From NCBI GenBank assembly GCA_021851405.1, contig JAJZDW010000019.1:1-64000 (forward strand): a DNA stretch of 64,000 nt, in the 5' to 3' direction. The position numbers were made by a program, and so were the translations under genes. Shown piece after piece: positions 27,949 to 36,856 of this stretch; within the stretch, counting starts at the first letter, position 1; the number at the start of each line of letters is the position of its first letter. The DNA comes from Pseudomonadota bacterium (GTDB lineage Bacteria > Pseudomonadota > Gammaproteobacteria > Steroidobacterales > Steroidobacteraceae). Below the pieces are notes generated by a model. That model was not told the DNA's origin. It did no database searches and saw only the letters and a program-made list of their open reading frames with translations.

Positions 27949-29334
27949 ATGGAAAATCACGACTCCGAACCTGAATTCATCGAAGCGCGCGTTCACCCCC
28001 GCGGCAGTCTCGAGAACCTCTCGCAGGATGAAATTGCCAAGCTGCTCGACTCCGGTCAGGGCGGTCTGTATTCGCTGTTTCGCAAGTGTGCCCTGGCGGT
28101 GCTCAACAGCGGCGCCGACACGGACAACGCAAAGGAAATCTTCGACCGGTTTCGCGACTTCGACATCCGCATCATGCGCCAGCCCTGGGGCGTGCGGCTC
28201 GAGATGCATCACGCGCCGGCGGCCGCGTTCGTCGACGGGCAGATGATCCGCGGCATCAAGGAGCATCTGTTCGCGGTGCTGCGCGACGTGGTGTTCACCT
28301 CAAACGAGATCATGGCCTCCGGCCGCTTCGATCTCGAGGACTCCGCCTCGATCACCAATGCCGTGTTCCACATCCTGCGCAATGCGCAGCTGCTCGAGTG
28401 TCGGATGCATCCGAACCTGGTGGTCTGCTGGGGCGGACATTCCATCGGCGCAGAGGAGTACAAGTACTCCAAGCGCGTCGGCTACGAACTCGGTCTGCGC
28501 GGGCTCGATGTGTGCACGGGGTGCGGGCCGGGCGCGATGAAGGGGCCGATGAAGGGCGCGACCATCGGGCATGCGAAGCAGCGGATCGAGCAGGGGCGCT
28601 ATATCGGCATCACCGAGCCCGGCATCATCGCCGCCGAGCCGCCCAACCCGATCGTCAATCACCTGGTCATCATGCCGGACATCGAGAAGCGCCTCGAGGC
28701 CTTCGTGCGCTTCGCGCACGGCATCGTCGTGTTTCCGGGCGGGGCGGGCACGCTTGAGGAAATTCTCTATCTGCTCGGCATTCTGCTCGATCCGCCCAAT
28801 CGCGAGCAGCCCTTTCCGGTGGTGCTCACCGGGCCGCGCACCAGCGCGGCGTATTTCGAGCATATCCGCCATTTCATCCGCGGCACTCTCGGCGAGCCGG
28901 CACTTGAGCGCCTCAAGATCATCATCGACGATCCGGCCGAGGTTGGCCGGCACATGGTGCGCGGCATCCAGTCCGTGCGGGATTTTCGCCACCGCATGAA
29001 GGATTCGTACAACTTCAACTGGCTGCTCTCGGTTCCGCCTCGGTTCCAACATCCCTTCGCCGTGACCCACGAGACGATGCGTGCGCTGGCGCTCGGCCGC
29101 GATCAGCCCGTGCATGAGCTCGCGGCCAACCTGCGTCGCGCCTTCTCCGGGATCGTCACCGGCAACGTCAAGGAACACGGTATTCATGCGATCGAGCGGT
29201 TCGGGCCGTATGAGCTCGCCGGCGACCGGCAAATCATGCGGTTGCTGGACGATCTGTTGGCGGCGTTCGTCGAGCAGGGGCGCATGAAGCTGCCGGGCAG
29301 CGTCTATCGTCCCGTATACCGCCTGGTGGCCTAG
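27949..29334 (+). CDS. ppnN: pyrimidine/purine-5'-nucleotide nucleosidase PpnN
   Basis: 461 residues, the length of E. coli PpnN (YgdH). The Rossmann-like LOG domain has GGHSIG, the nucleotide-binding CGPGAMKGPMKGA and the catalytic PGGAGTLEE (about residues 263-271). The N-terminal segment and the C-terminal extension match the PpnN-specific domains. It splits nucleoside monophosphates into base and ribose-5-phosphate. In E. coli it is activated by (p)ppGpp; whether that holds here is not visible. It begins 18 bases after the transpeptidase stop. Confidence 0.93.
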   Translation: MENHDSEPEFIEARVHPRGSLENLSQDEIAKLLDSGQGGLYSLFRKCALAVLNSGADTDNAKEIFDRFRDFDIRIMRQPWGVRLEMHHAPAAAFVDGQMIRGIKEHLFAVLRDVVFTSNEIMASGRFDLEDSASITNAVFHILRNAQLLECRMHPNLVVCWGGHSIGAEEYKYSKRVGYELGLRGLDVCTGCGPGAMKGPMKGATIGHAKQRIEQGRYIGITEPGIIAAEPPNPIVNHLVIMPDIEKRLEAFVRFAHGIVVFPGGAGTLEEILYLLGILLDPPNREQPFPVVLTGPRTSAAYFEHIRHFIRGTLGEPALERLKIIIDDPAEVGRHMVRGIQSVRDFRHRMKDSYNFNWLLSVPPRFQHPFAVTHETMRALALGRDQPVHELAANLRRAFSGIVTGNVKEHGIHAIERFGPYELAGDRQIMRLLDDLLAAFVEQGRMKLPGSVYRPVYRLVA

Positions 29335-29510
29335 CCGTGCTCGAGCCTGCGCACCGGGATACGGGCGGTGCGTGACATAATGAGGCGCAATATTGCATAA
29401 CGCCGCCGCCGCGGCTCGCCGTGCGCCGCGAGAGAGGACGCTTGTGAACCAGTACCTGCGCACGGAGCGGCCGGGCCGTACCCTGACGACTCGTTGTCCG
29501 AGGTGCGTCC

Positions 29511-29792
29511 ATGAGTTCATCGTTCAGGGATCGCAGCGTCCCGCCCCGCGCTCCAGAGAAGACCGGTGGCAGCGCTGGGGCGGCCGGCACGCCTGCGGCG
29601 CCGTTCCCGAACTGGGTCGACCGCGTGCAGAACGTCCGGGCCCGCCACGATGCGATCACTCGCAACCTCAATACTTGGTCGAACTACAAGAACTGGGCCG
29701 AGCGTGTGCGCACGGCCTGGAGCGAGGAGACGCCCGCGGCCGAGGACGCCCCCGCGCCGTTCACCGATCCTCCGGTGCCCCCGAATCACTGA
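29511..29792 (+). CDS. small hypothetical protein (93 aa)
   Basis: 93 residues. Both ends are low-complexity Pro/Ala, and the centre (FPNWVDRVQNVRARHDAITR, then NTWSNYKNWAERVRTAW) looks like an amphipathic helix pair rich in Trp and Arg. No signal peptide. GAGG lies about eight bases before the ATG. I do not recognise the family. It is followed 16 bases later by another tiny gene in the same direction. Confidence 0.5.
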   Translation: MSSSFRDRSVPPRAPEKTGGSAGAAGTPAAPFPNWVDRVQNVRARHDAITRNLNTWSNYKNWAERVRTAWSEETPAAEDAPAPFTDPPVPPNH

Positions 29793-29808
29793 GTGCAGGA
29801 GACCGCTG

Positions 29809-29961
29809 ATGGAACGTATCCTGCTCTGGTGGGATGAGCTCGACGACCTTGCGGCTGCCGCCCGCCACCTCGTACGCGCGGCACTCGAGGAAATCAGTGC
29901 CTTCCCGCCGCCGCCGGCCTGGGGCACGCTGATCGGGCAGTGGCTGCGCCTGCCGGCCTGA
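29809..29961 (+). CDS. very small hypothetical protein (50 aa)
   Basis: 50 residues, starting MERILLWWDELDDLAAAARH and ending in WGTLIGQWLRLPA. GGAGA lies eight bases before the ATG, a good Shine-Dalgarno, and codon use is like the neighbours. The protein is acidic and amphipathic in its first half and Pro-rich in the middle. It is in tandem with the 93-residue gene. Family and function unknown. Confidence 0.5.
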   Translation: MERILLWWDELDDLAAAARHLVRAALEEISAFPPPPAWGTLIGQWLRLPA

Positions 29962-30027
29962 AGACTCTGCGGGCCCCCGCCTGAGCGGTCCCGGGCGTAA
30001 GGTTTCGCGCCTGCCGGCCGTTGCCGA

Positions 30028-30055
30028 TTGAAAATTGGCGGATCGCGCCCACCAT
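30028..30055 (+). promoter_or_regulatory. possible sigma-32 heat-shock promoter of htpG
   Basis: GATTGAA (TTGAA at 30028-30032, compare CTTGAA) is followed after 17 bases by CACCAT (30050-30055, compare CCCCAT). Spacing is at the upper limit of the sigma-32 range. A start near 30064 would leave a 20-odd base leader with the AGGAG at 30076-30080. Confidence 0.35.
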
Positions 30056-30086
30056 GCACCGCTCCGGAATGAATCAGGAGCGGACC

Positions 30087-32003
30087 GTGACGAGCCCAGA
30101 GACCCCTTCGAGCCCAGCTTCCGACCGTCAGACCCACGGCTTTCAGGCCGAGGTGCGCGAGCTGCTGAAGCTCATGATCCACTCCCTGTACAGCCACAGG
30201 GAAATCTTCTTGCGCGAGCTGATCTCGAACGCCTCGGACGCCAATGACCGGTTGCGCTTCGCGGCCATCGGCGCCCCGGCGCTGCTCGAGAGCGACCCGG
30301 AACTCGCGATCCGCGTCGAGGCCGATCCGGCTGCCGGAACGGTCACCATTACCGACAACGGCATCGGCATGACCCGCGAGGAGGCCATCGCCAACCTCGG
30401 CACCATCGCGCGCTCGGGGACCTCGGAGTTCTTCCGCTCGCTCTCGGGCGATCAGCAGAAGGACGCGCAGCTGATCGGACAGTTCGGCGTGGGGTTCTAC
30501 TCCGCGTTCATCGTGGCCGATCGAGTCGAGGTGTTCTCGCGTCGGGCCGGGCAGCCGGCGGCGGACGGTGTGCGCTGGGAGTCACGCGCCGATGGGGAGT
30601 TCTCCGTCGAGTCCGTGACCCGCGAGGCGCGCGGCACGGCCGTGAAGCTGTACCTGAAGCCCGAAGCGAAGGAGTTCGCCGATCCGTTCCGGCTGCGCGC
30701 ACTGATCCGGCGCTACTCGGACCACATCGCCTTCCCGGTGCGCATGCCGAAGGAGGGCGAAGCGTCGCTCGAGGAGGAGACCGTCAATCAGGCCACGGCC
30801 CTGTGGGTGCGCCCGCGCGCCGAAATCGCCGACGAGGAATACCGCCAGTTCTATCAGCACCTGGCGCACGACTTCACCGATCCGCTCGCCTGGAGCCACA
30901 ACCGAGTCGAGGGCAAGCGCGAGTACACCAGTCTGCTGTTCATCCCGGGTCGCGCACCGTTCGATCTGTGGCAGCGCGAGGCCGCACACGGGCTGAAGCT
31001 GTACGTACGGCGCGTGTTCATCATGGACGATGCCGAGCAATTCCTGCCGCTGTACCTGCGCTTCGTCAAAGGTGTGCTGGATTCGAGCGATCTGCCGCTG
31101 AACGTGTCGCGCGAGCTGCTGCAGCGGGAGCCGGAGGTCGATGCCATCCGCGGCAGCCTGACCAAGCGCGTGCTCGACATGCTGGCGAAGCTCGCTGCGG
31201 AGGAGCCGGGCCGGTACACCGAGTTCTGGAAGGAGTTCGGCACGGTTCTGAAGGAGGGCATCGGCCAGGACGTCGCGAATCGAGCGACGTTGCTGCCGCT
31301 GCTGCGCTTCGCGAGCACGCACGAATCCGGTGATGAGCCGGTGGTGAGTCTGGCGCAGTACGTGGCGCGCATGAAAGCCGGCCAGGAACGCATCTATTTC
31401 ATTACCGCCGAGAGCGTCGCGGCCGCGCGACGCAGCCCGTACATCGAGCGGCTCGCCGAACGTGGCATCGAGGTGCTGCTGCTCGGGGAGCGGATCGATG
31501 AGTGGATGATGAGCCAGATCGAGCAATTCGAGGGTCGGCGCTTCAAGGATGCTGCGCGCGGTGAACTCGAGCTCGGGCCGCTGGAAAGTGAGGCCGAACG
31601 GCACGAGCGCGAGGCGGCGCTGAAGGAGAGCAAGGGGCTGCTGAAGCGGGTCAAGGATGCCGTCGGGGAGCGCGTGACCGAGGTGCGCCTCAGCACGCGC
31701 CTGAAGGACTCCCCGGCCTGCCTGGTGCGCGGCGAGCAGGAACTCGGGGCCAGCATGCGCAAGATTCTCGCCGCCGCCGGGCAGAAGGTACCGGACAGCA
31801 CCCCGGCGCTCGAGCTCAATGCCCAGCATCCGCTGGTGAAGTACCTCGACGGACTCGCGGATACCGGGCGGTTCGAGGCGCTCTCGCTGCTGCTCTACGA
31901 GCAGGCGGAACTCGCCGAGGGCGGCGAGCTCGGCAACCCGGCGGATTTCGTCCAGCGACTGAACCGCTTGCTGGTCGAGCTGGCGGCAGGGCATGCGGCG
32001 TGA
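30087..32003 (+). CDS. htpG: chaperone HtpG (Hsp90)
   Basis: 638 residues. The GHKL ATPase domain shows the conserved [26 protein letters not shown] and [17 protein letters not shown] segments. The middle domain has the catalytic-loop region [11 protein letters not shown] and the C-terminal dimerisation domain is complete. HtpG is the cytoplasmic Hsp90 that remodels client proteins. The GTG at 30087 has AGGAG six bases upstream; the upstream in-frame Met codons overlap the likely promoter. The stop overlaps the next gene's start. Confidence 0.96.
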   Translation: MTSPETPSSPASDRQTHGFQAEVRELLKLMIHSLYSHREIFLRELISNASDANDRLRFAAIGAPALLESDPELAIRVEADPAAGTVTITDNGIGMTREEAIANLGTIARSGTSEFFRSLSGDQQKDAQLIGQFGVGFYSAFIVADRVEVFSRRAGQPAADGVRWESRADGEFSVESVTREARGTAVKLYLKPEAKEFADPFRLRALIRRYSDHIAFPVRMPKEGEASLEEETVNQATALWVRPRAEIADEEYRQFYQHLAHDFTDPLAWSHNRVEGKREYTSLLFIPGRAPFDLWQREAAHGLKLYVRRVFIMDDAEQFLPLYLRFVKGVLDSSDLPLNVSRELLQREPEVDAIRGSLTKRVLDMLAKLAAEEPGRYTEFWKEFGTVLKEGIGQDVANRATLLPLLRFASTHESGDEPVVSLAQYVARMKAGQERIYFITAESVAAARRSPYIERLAERGIEVLLLGERIDEWMMSQIEQFEGRRFKDAARGELELGPLESEAERHEREAALKESKGLLKRVKDAVGERVTEVRLSTRLKDSPACLVRGEQELGASMRKILAAAGQKVPDSTPALELNAQHPLVKYLDGLADTGRFEALSLLLYEQAELAEGGELGNPADFVQRLNRLLVELAAGHAA

Positions 32004-32674
32004 AGCCGCCGCATGTCGAGCGCCTCGTGATCGCCGGCCCGGCGGGCGATCTCGAGGCCGTGGTGGAGACGCCGCTCGCCGAGGCGGCGGCGCCTGCCGC
32101 GCCGGCGGCGTTCGGCGTGGTGTGCCATCCCCATCCGCTCTACGGCGGAACGCTCGACAATAAAGTCGTCTACACCCTGGCGCGCGCCTTCGAGGAATGC
32201 GCCGCGCCCGTGGTGCGCTTCAATTTCCGCGGTGTTGGCTCGAGCGCGGGGCGCTACGACGAGGGGCGGGGCGAGAGCGACGATGCACTCGCGGTGATCG
32301 CCTACGGACGCTCGCGCTGGCCGGGGGCGTTGCTGTGGCTGGCCGGGTTCTCCTTCGGAGCGGCCGTCGCGGTGCGCGCCGCCGCACGGGCCGCGCCGGC
32401 GCGGATGGTGCTGGTGGCGCCCGGGGTGACTCGGGTGGCGATGCAGGGAGTGCCCTCCCCGCAGTGCCCCTGGATGCTGATCCAAGGCGATGCAGACGAG
32501 GTGATCGAGCCGCAGGACGTGCTCGAATGGGCGGCGCGCCAGTCCCGTCCGCCGGTGCTCAGCACGTTCTCAGGTGCGGGGCATTTCTTCCATGGACGGC
32601 TGCACGAGTTGCGCCAGGAAGTCGTGCAGTTCATGAGTGCGGCCGCTGAGGCGGCCCGCGGCGCCGGGAAATGA
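32000..32674 (+). CDS. alpha/beta hydrolase of unknown substrate
   Basis: 224 residues with the hydrolase core: HPHPLYGGT near the N-terminus, nucleophile elbow GFSFG (Ser118), GDADEVI with the likely acid, and GAGHFFHG with the His. This is the COG2945-type family, often annotated as a dienelactone hydrolase relative. The start overlaps the htpG stop by four bases (GTGA), so translation is probably coupled and the product may serve under the same stress conditions. Substrate not known. Confidence 0.85.
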   Translation: MKPPHVERLVIAGPAGDLEAVVETPLAEAAAPAAPAAFGVVCHPHPLYGGTLDNKVVYTLARAFEECAAPVVRFNFRGVGSSAGRYDEGRGESDDALAVIAYGRSRWPGALLWLAGFSFGAAVAVRAAARAAPARMVLVAPGVTRVAMQGVPSPQCPWMLIQGDADEVIEPQDVLEWAARQSRPPVLSTFSGAGHFFHGRLHELRQEVVQFMSAAAEAARGAGK

Positions 32675-32699
32675 ACGGGGTTCGCTGCGCGAACCCCGT
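32675..32699. terminator. strong bidirectional hairpin
   Basis: ACGGGGTTCGC-TGC-GCGAACCCCGT gives a perfect 11-bp stem starting just after the hydrolase stop and 22 bases from the end of the convergent HU gene. It lacks a long U-tract but is well placed to stop both. Confidence 0.7.
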
Positions 32700-32721
32700 C
32701 GAACCTTACGGCTCAGCGCGA

Positions 32722-33036
32722 TCAGGAATTGACCATCGCCTTGAGGTTCTTCAGCGGCATCACACGGACCTTCTTGCTGGCCGGCTTTGCCTTGAACATC
32801 ATCTTCTCGCCCGTGAAGGGGTTGACGCCTTCGCGTGCCTTCGTGGCCGGCTTCTTCACGACCTTCATCTTCAGCAGACCCGGCATGGTGAACAGGCCGT
32901 TGCTGCGCAGGCTCTTCTTGATCACGCCGCTCAGCGAATCGAACACGCTGCCGACCTGCTTGCGCGAGAGCCCCGTGTCTTTGGAAATTTGAGTCAGGAC
33001 TTCCGACTTGGTCGGAGCGCTACCCTTTTTCGCCAT
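32722..33036 (-). CDS. HU-family DNA-binding protein
   Basis: 104 residues. After an N-terminal helix pair (KSEVLTQISKDTGLSRKQV) comes the HU beta-arm region with GLLKMKVVKKP and NPFTGEKMMFKAKPASKKV. HU proteins bend and compact DNA as dimers. The ATG at 33036 has GAGGAG 11 bases upstream. It is slightly longer than E. coli HU and has a short Lys/Ser/Pro leader. Monocistronic, with an extended -10 promoter upstream. Confidence 0.92.
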   Translation of the reverse strand: MAKKGSAPTKSEVLTQISKDTGLSRKQVGSVFDSLSGVIKKSLRSNGLFTMPGLLKMKVVKKPATKAREGVNPFTGEKMMFKAKPASKKVRVMPLKNLKAMVNS

Positions 33037-33107
33037 ATTGCGCCACTCCTCGAATAAATGAATGTGCGTGCTGATGTGCAGCGACGCAAAGCTAAGAATC
33101 GCCGCGG

Positions 33108-33116
33108 AAAATAGCA
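33108..33116 (-). promoter_or_regulatory. extended -10 promoter of the HU gene
   Basis: On the minus strand TGC followed by TATTTT, predicting a start near 33101 and a 65-base leader. The -35 region (ATTTCG) is poor, consistent with an extended -10. Confidence 0.4.
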
Positions 33117-33208
33117 CATAAGCGCACCTGCGAAATGTTTTTTTTTGCTTACACGAGTGCCGAAAGGGCTTTTTTCAAAGGGTTTTGCGTCGCGTGCGGT
33201 TCGGCGGG

Positions 33209-33529
33209 TCAGATTTTGGCGAAGAGTTGCGCCGCCGCCGCCGCCGCGTCCCGAATCAAAACCTCTTTGTCGCGGCCTTTCAGGCCGCGGAGCAGCGAAA
33301 CGTGCGTCTTAGGCACGCCAAGTGCATGTGCGAGAACGCGTATGAGTCGATCATTGGCGGCGCCGTCGACGGGCGGTGCGCTGACCCGCACGAGAAGTCT
33401 GCCGTCGCGCCACCCGTCGATGCCTTCACGCGAAGATCGTGGCTGAATCCGAATGTGCAGCACACAGTCGCTGCCACGAATTTCCAACCCGTTCCGAGCC
33501 TTGGCGGCGTTGGTTGATGTGTCGTGCAT
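33209..33529 (-). CDS. yggU: DUF167 family protein YggU
   Basis: 106 residues with the DUF167 core: IRIQPRSSREGIDGW, LLVRVSAPPVDGAANDRLI and a C-terminal KGRDKEVLI. The function of this small conserved family is not established. It lies 33 bases downstream of yggT in the proC-yggT-yggU order usual for gammaproteobacteria. Confidence 0.88.
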   Translation of the reverse strand: MHDTSTNAAKARNGLEIRGSDCVLHIRIQPRSSREGIDGWRDGRLLVRVSAPPVDGAANDRLIRVLAHALGVPKTHVSLLRGLKGRDKEVLIRDAAAAAAQLFAKI

Positions 33530-33562
33530 GGCGCGGTTCAGTTTTGCCCCGCGCGCCGCGCC

Positions 33563-34093
33563 TCAGGTGCGCAGCAGGATCAGCAGCGCCTGGATGAGGA
33601 TGCACACCCACAGCGGTGACAGATCGATACCGGCGATTGCCGGAATGAGCCGGCGGAACGGGCGCAGGACCGGCTCGCACAGCGTGGCGAGCAGGGACTG
33701 CAGGGGTGAGTAACCGCCGGGGGCGACCAGGCTGAGCAGCGCATAGAGGACGATGGCGTAAAAATACGTCCACAACCCCATGCGCACGATGTCGAGCGCG
33801 ACCGCGTGTACCCAGAACCAGGGACTCGCGCCGATGATCCCCTCGAAGGCGAATTTTGCAGCGATCTGCAGCACGGCGAGCAGGACCACTGCCACCACGG
33901 AGGCAGAATCGACCTTCCCGACCGGCGGCAGCACGCGCCGCAGCGGCATGATCAGCGGATTGGTGAGGCGGACGATTGCCTGGCAGAGCGGGTTGCGGAA
34001 GTCCGCGCGTGCCAGCTGCAGCAGCAGTCGCGCCAGCACGACGAACAAGGCCAGTTCGAGCAGAGTTTCAATGATGTAGATGAGGGCGCTCAT
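33563..34093 (-). CDS. yggT: YggT family membrane protein
   Basis: 176 residues holding two YggT domains, each a pair of membrane helices with an NP..P.RR.LP-like loop (NPLIMPLRRVLPPVG and EPVLRPFRRLIPAIAG). It sits in the inner membrane. The family is linked to osmotic tolerance and envelope organisation, but the mechanism is unknown. The ATG at 34093 is 20 bases after the proC stop. Confidence 0.92.
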   Translation of the reverse strand: MSALIYIIETLLELALFVVLARLLLQLARADFRNPLCQAIVRLTNPLIMPLRRVLPPVGKVDSASVVAVVLLAVLQIAAKFAFEGIIGASPWFWVHAVALDIVRMGLWTYFYAIVLYALLSLVAPGGYSPLQSLLATLCEPVLRPFRRLIPAIAGIDLSPLWVCILIQALLILLRT

Positions 34094-34113
34094 GTCGGTA
34101 TCCGCGGGGCCGC

Positions 34114-34941
34114 TCAGGCGGCCCCATACTGATCGGCCAGTTCCCGGCTGCGCTGCGCTGCCGCGGCGACCGCGCGCGAGACGATCTGATCGAGGCCCGC
34201 GGTGGCGAAGGTGCGCAGCGCCGCCTCGGTGGTGCCGCCTTGGGAGGTGACCTCGGCGCGCAACCGCGCGAGATCGCCGTCGCCGCTGCGGGCGAGTTCG
34301 CCGGCGCCGTGCAGCGTCCCCACGCTGAGTGCGCGTGCGGCCTGCGCGCTCAGCCCGAGCGCGGTGCCGGCCTCGGTCATCAACTCGGCCAGCAGGAAGA
34401 AGTAGGCCGGTCCGCTGCCGGAGAGCGCCGTGACCACATCGAGTGCCGCTTCGGACTCGACCCGAACCACCTCGCCCACCGAGCGCAGGACGCGCTCGGC
34501 GAGCTGCGCGTGCGCCGCGGTAATGCCCTCGGGCACATACAGTCCCGTGACGCCCGCGCCGAGCAGTGCCGGCCGGTTGGGCATGGCGCGCACCACCTGC
34601 ACCTCGGGCCCGCACCAATGCTGCAGGGCCGCCACGCGGATGCCGGCGGCGACGCACAGCACCAGCGGACGGGTGCGCGCGAACGTCGCGGCGAGCGGCT
34701 GCAGCACTTCGCGCACGTGCTGCGGCTTCACCGCCACGACGACCACCTTGGCCGTGCGCACGGCGGTGTCGTTGTCGCTCGTGGCCGCGAGGCCGAATTC
34801 GCGTTCGAGCGCCGCACGGGCCGCCTCGCTGCGCTCACCCACGGCGAGCCGTTCAGGGCGCAGGCCCTGGCGCAACAGCCCACCGATCAGGGCGCGGCCC
34901 ATGTTGCCGCCGCCGAGTACCGCCAGATCGAGGTGATTCAT
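34114..34941 (-). CDS. proC: pyrroline-5-carboxylate reductase
   Basis: 275 residues. The NADP(H)-binding loop LAVLGGGNMGRALIGGL is at the N-terminus. The C-terminal ProC signature is in ALSGSGPAYFFLLAELMTEAG and AEVTSQGGTTEAALR. It makes proline from pyrroline-5-carboxylate in the cytoplasm. The Met at 34941 starts directly before the first strand. A TACAAT box at 34951-34956 ends nine bases upstream, so the leader may be only a few bases long. Confidence 0.96.
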   Translation of the reverse strand: MNHLDLAVLGGGNMGRALIGGLLRQGLRPERLAVGERSEAARAALEREFGLAATSDNDTAVRTAKVVVVAVKPQHVREVLQPLAATFARTRPLVLCVAAGIRVAALQHWCGPEVQVVRAMPNRPALLGAGVTGLYVPEGITAAHAQLAERVLRSVGEVVRVESEAALDVVTALSGSGPAYFFLLAELMTEAGTALGLSAQAARALSVGTLHGAGELARSGDGDLARLRAEVTSQGGTTEAALRTFATAGLDQIVSRAVAAAAQRSRELADQYGAA

Positions 34942-34950
34942 AGGCGGGGG

Positions 34951-34956
34951 ATTGTA
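34951..34956 (-). promoter_or_regulatory. -10 box close to the proC start
   Basis: On the minus strand TACAAT ends ten bases before the ATG, predicting a leader of about three bases. No clear -35. Confidence 0.3.
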
Positions 34957-34984
34957 GCGGCTGGCGCGCACCACCGCGCTGCCT

Positions 34985-35689
34985 TCATGCGCGCGCCGGC
35001 CGTGCGCCGAACAGGGCGGTGCCGACGCGCACGATGGTCGAGCCCTCGAGGATGGCGGTCGGGAAGTCCGCGCTCATGCCCATCGAGAGCGTATCGAGCG
35101 CTGCGCCCTCGGCGTTCAGACCGTCCCGCAGCCGACGCAACTGCGCGAACCAGGCGCGCTGGCCCGCCGGATCGCTCTGCGGCGGCGGGATGCACATCAA
35201 TCCGCGCAGACGCACCCGGGTCAGCGCCGCGACCGCGGCGGCGAGCGCGGGCAGTTCCGCCGGCGCCACGCCGGCCTTGCTGCTCTCGCCGGCGAGATTG
35301 ACCTGCAGGCAGATGTTCAGGGGCGGGGCATGGACCGGGCGCTGCAGCGCGAGCCGCTCGGCGATCTGCAGCCGATCGACCCCGTGGACCCATTGAAAGC
35401 GTTCGGCAATCGGGCGGGTCTTGTTCGCCTGCAGCCGGCCAATGAAGTGCCAGGTGAGCGGCAGGTCCTCGAGCGCCGCGAATTTCTCGAGCGCTTCGTT
35501 GAGGTAGCTCTCGCCGAAGTCCGTGACCCCTGCGGCGAAGGCGGCGCGCATCGCCTCGGCGGGCTGAGCCTTGGACACGGCCAGAAGTGTGATGTCGGAC
35601 ACATTTCGTCCGGCGCTCGCCGCTGCGGCGGCGATCTCGGCGCGCACCCAGCGCACGCGCTCGGGCAAATTCTGCGAAGCCCTTATCAT
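34985..35689 (-). CDS. yggS: PLP homeostasis protein YggS
   Basis: 234 residues of the alanine-racemase-like fold. The PLP lysine lies in ITLLAVSKAQP (about residues 33-43); HFIGRLQANK and the MGMSADFPTAI end are also family signatures. It binds PLP and keeps its free level balanced; no enzyme activity is established. It starts the yggS-proC-yggT-yggU run and is divergent from pilT, as in Pseudomonas. Confidence 0.95.
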   Translation of the reverse strand: MIRASQNLPERVRWVRAEIAAAAASAGRNVSDITLLAVSKAQPAEAMRAAFAAGVTDFGESYLNEALEKFAALEDLPLTWHFIGRLQANKTRPIAERFQWVHGVDRLQIAERLALQRPVHAPPLNICLQVNLAGESSKAGVAPAELPALAAAVAALTRVRLRGLMCIPPPQSDPAGQRAWFAQLRRLRDGLNAEGAALDTLSMGMSADFPTAILEGSTIVRVGTALFGARPARA

Positions 35690-35709
35690 ATGGATGACCG
35701 AACCCCTCC

Positions 35710-35717
35710 GTTATACT
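35710..35717. promoter_or_regulatory. shared -10 region of divergent yggS and pilT
   Basis: GTTATACT gives TATACT on the plus strand (pilT, start near 35724) and TATAAC on the minus strand (yggS). Such near-symmetric -10 sequences can drive divergent transcription. The -35 regions are weak. Confidence 0.4.
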
Positions 35718-35773
35718 GCAACGACCGGTCCGGCGCAGAACAGCGCCCCACCCGACTCCGCAACGGAGACCCG

Positions 35774-36811
35774 ATGGTCGATATCGCGCAACTGCTGGCC
35801 TTCGCCGTCAAGAACAACGCCTCCGACCTGCACCTGTCGGCCGGCGTGCCGCCCATGATCCGCGTCGACGGGGACATGAAGCGGATCAATATGCCGCCGC
35901 TGGCGCACAAGGAAGTGCACAGCATGGTGTATGACATCATGAACGACAAGCAGAGGAAGGCATTCGAGGAGTTCTTCGAGACCGATTTCTCCTTCGAGAT
36001 CCCGAAGTTGGCGCGCTTTCGCGTCAACGCCTTCAACCAGAACCGCGGCGCCGGCGCCGTGTTCCGCACGATTCCCTCGAGCATCCTCTCACTCGATGAC
36101 CTGAACGCGCCGAAGATCTTCCGCGACCTGTGCATGCTGCCGCGCGGGCTGGTGCTGGTCACCGGGCCGACCGGCTCGGGCAAATCGACCACGCTCGCCG
36201 GGATGGTCAATCACTGCAACGACAACCGGCCCGATCACATCATCACGATCGAGGACCCGATTGAATTCGTGCACGAATCCAAGCGCTGCCTGGTGAACCA
36301 GCGCGAAGTGCACCGCGACACGCTCGGCTTCAGCGAGGCGCTACGCTCGGCGCTGCGCGAGGATCCCGACGTGGTGCTGGTCGGGGAAATGCGCGACCTG
36401 GAGACGATCCGCCTGGCGCTGACCGCCGCGGAGACCGGGCATCTGGTATTTGGCACGTTGCACACCAGTTCGGCCGCCAAGACCATCGATCGCATCGTCG
36501 ATGTGTTCCCCGCCGCTGAGAAGGACATGGTCCGCTCGATGCTCTCGGAGTCGCTGCGCGCGGTGATCTCCCAGACGTTGCTGAAGCGCATGGGGGGCGG
36601 CCGGGTCGCGGCGCACGAAATCATGATCGGCACCCCGGCGATCCGCAATCTGATCCGCGAAGGCAAGATCGCCCAGATGTACTCGTCGATCCAGACTGGC
36701 CAGGCTTCGGGTATGCAGACGCTCGATCAGTGTCTGGCGGAACTGCTCGCCAAGGGCCAGGTGAGCAAGGAAGAGGCCCGCTTCAAGGCCCAGAACAAGG
36801 ACAGCCTGTGA
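35774..36811 (+). CDS. pilT: type IV pilus retraction ATPase PilT
   Basis: 345 residues. An N-terminal PAS-like domain (ASDLHLSAGVPPMIRVDG) is followed by the RecA-like core with Walker A GPTGSGKST (131-139), the Asp box ITIEDPIEFVH, Walker B DPDVVLVGEMRD and His box TGHLVFGTLHT. PilT is a cytoplasmic hexamer that depolymerises pilin to drive twitching. The C-terminal AIRNLIREGK is the PilT retraction signature. GGAGA precedes the ATG. It heads three consecutive retraction-type ATPase genes. Confidence 0.96.
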   Translation: MVDIAQLLAFAVKNNASDLHLSAGVPPMIRVDGDMKRINMPPLAHKEVHSMVYDIMNDKQRKAFEEFFETDFSFEIPKLARFRVNAFNQNRGAGAVFRTIPSSILSLDDLNAPKIFRDLCMLPRGLVLVTGPTGSGKSTTLAGMVNHCNDNRPDHIITIEDPIEFVHESKRCLVNQREVHRDTLGFSEALRSALREDPDVVLVGEMRDLETIRLALTAAETGHLVFGTLHTSSAAKTIDRIVDVFPAAEKDMVRSMLSESLRAVISQTLLKRMGGGRVAAHEIMIGTPAIRNLIREGKIAQMYSSIQTGQASGMQTLDQCLAELLAKGQVSKEEARFKAQNKDSL

Positions 36812-36856
36812 GGCCGCTCCGAGCACCTCACCCGTGAACCGCAGGGGTAATGCCTG

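Noticed and set aside
29393-29809. A longer plus-strand ORF with a CPRC motif overlapping the 93-residue gene
   Set aside because: Arg/Pro-rich frame without a domain; the 93-residue frame has the better start signal and composition.
33138-33175. T-runs near 33138-33146 and GCC-GAAAG-GGC-TTTTTT near 33162 as a terminator
   Set aside because: The stem has only three to four base pairs and faces plus, where no gene ends nearby.
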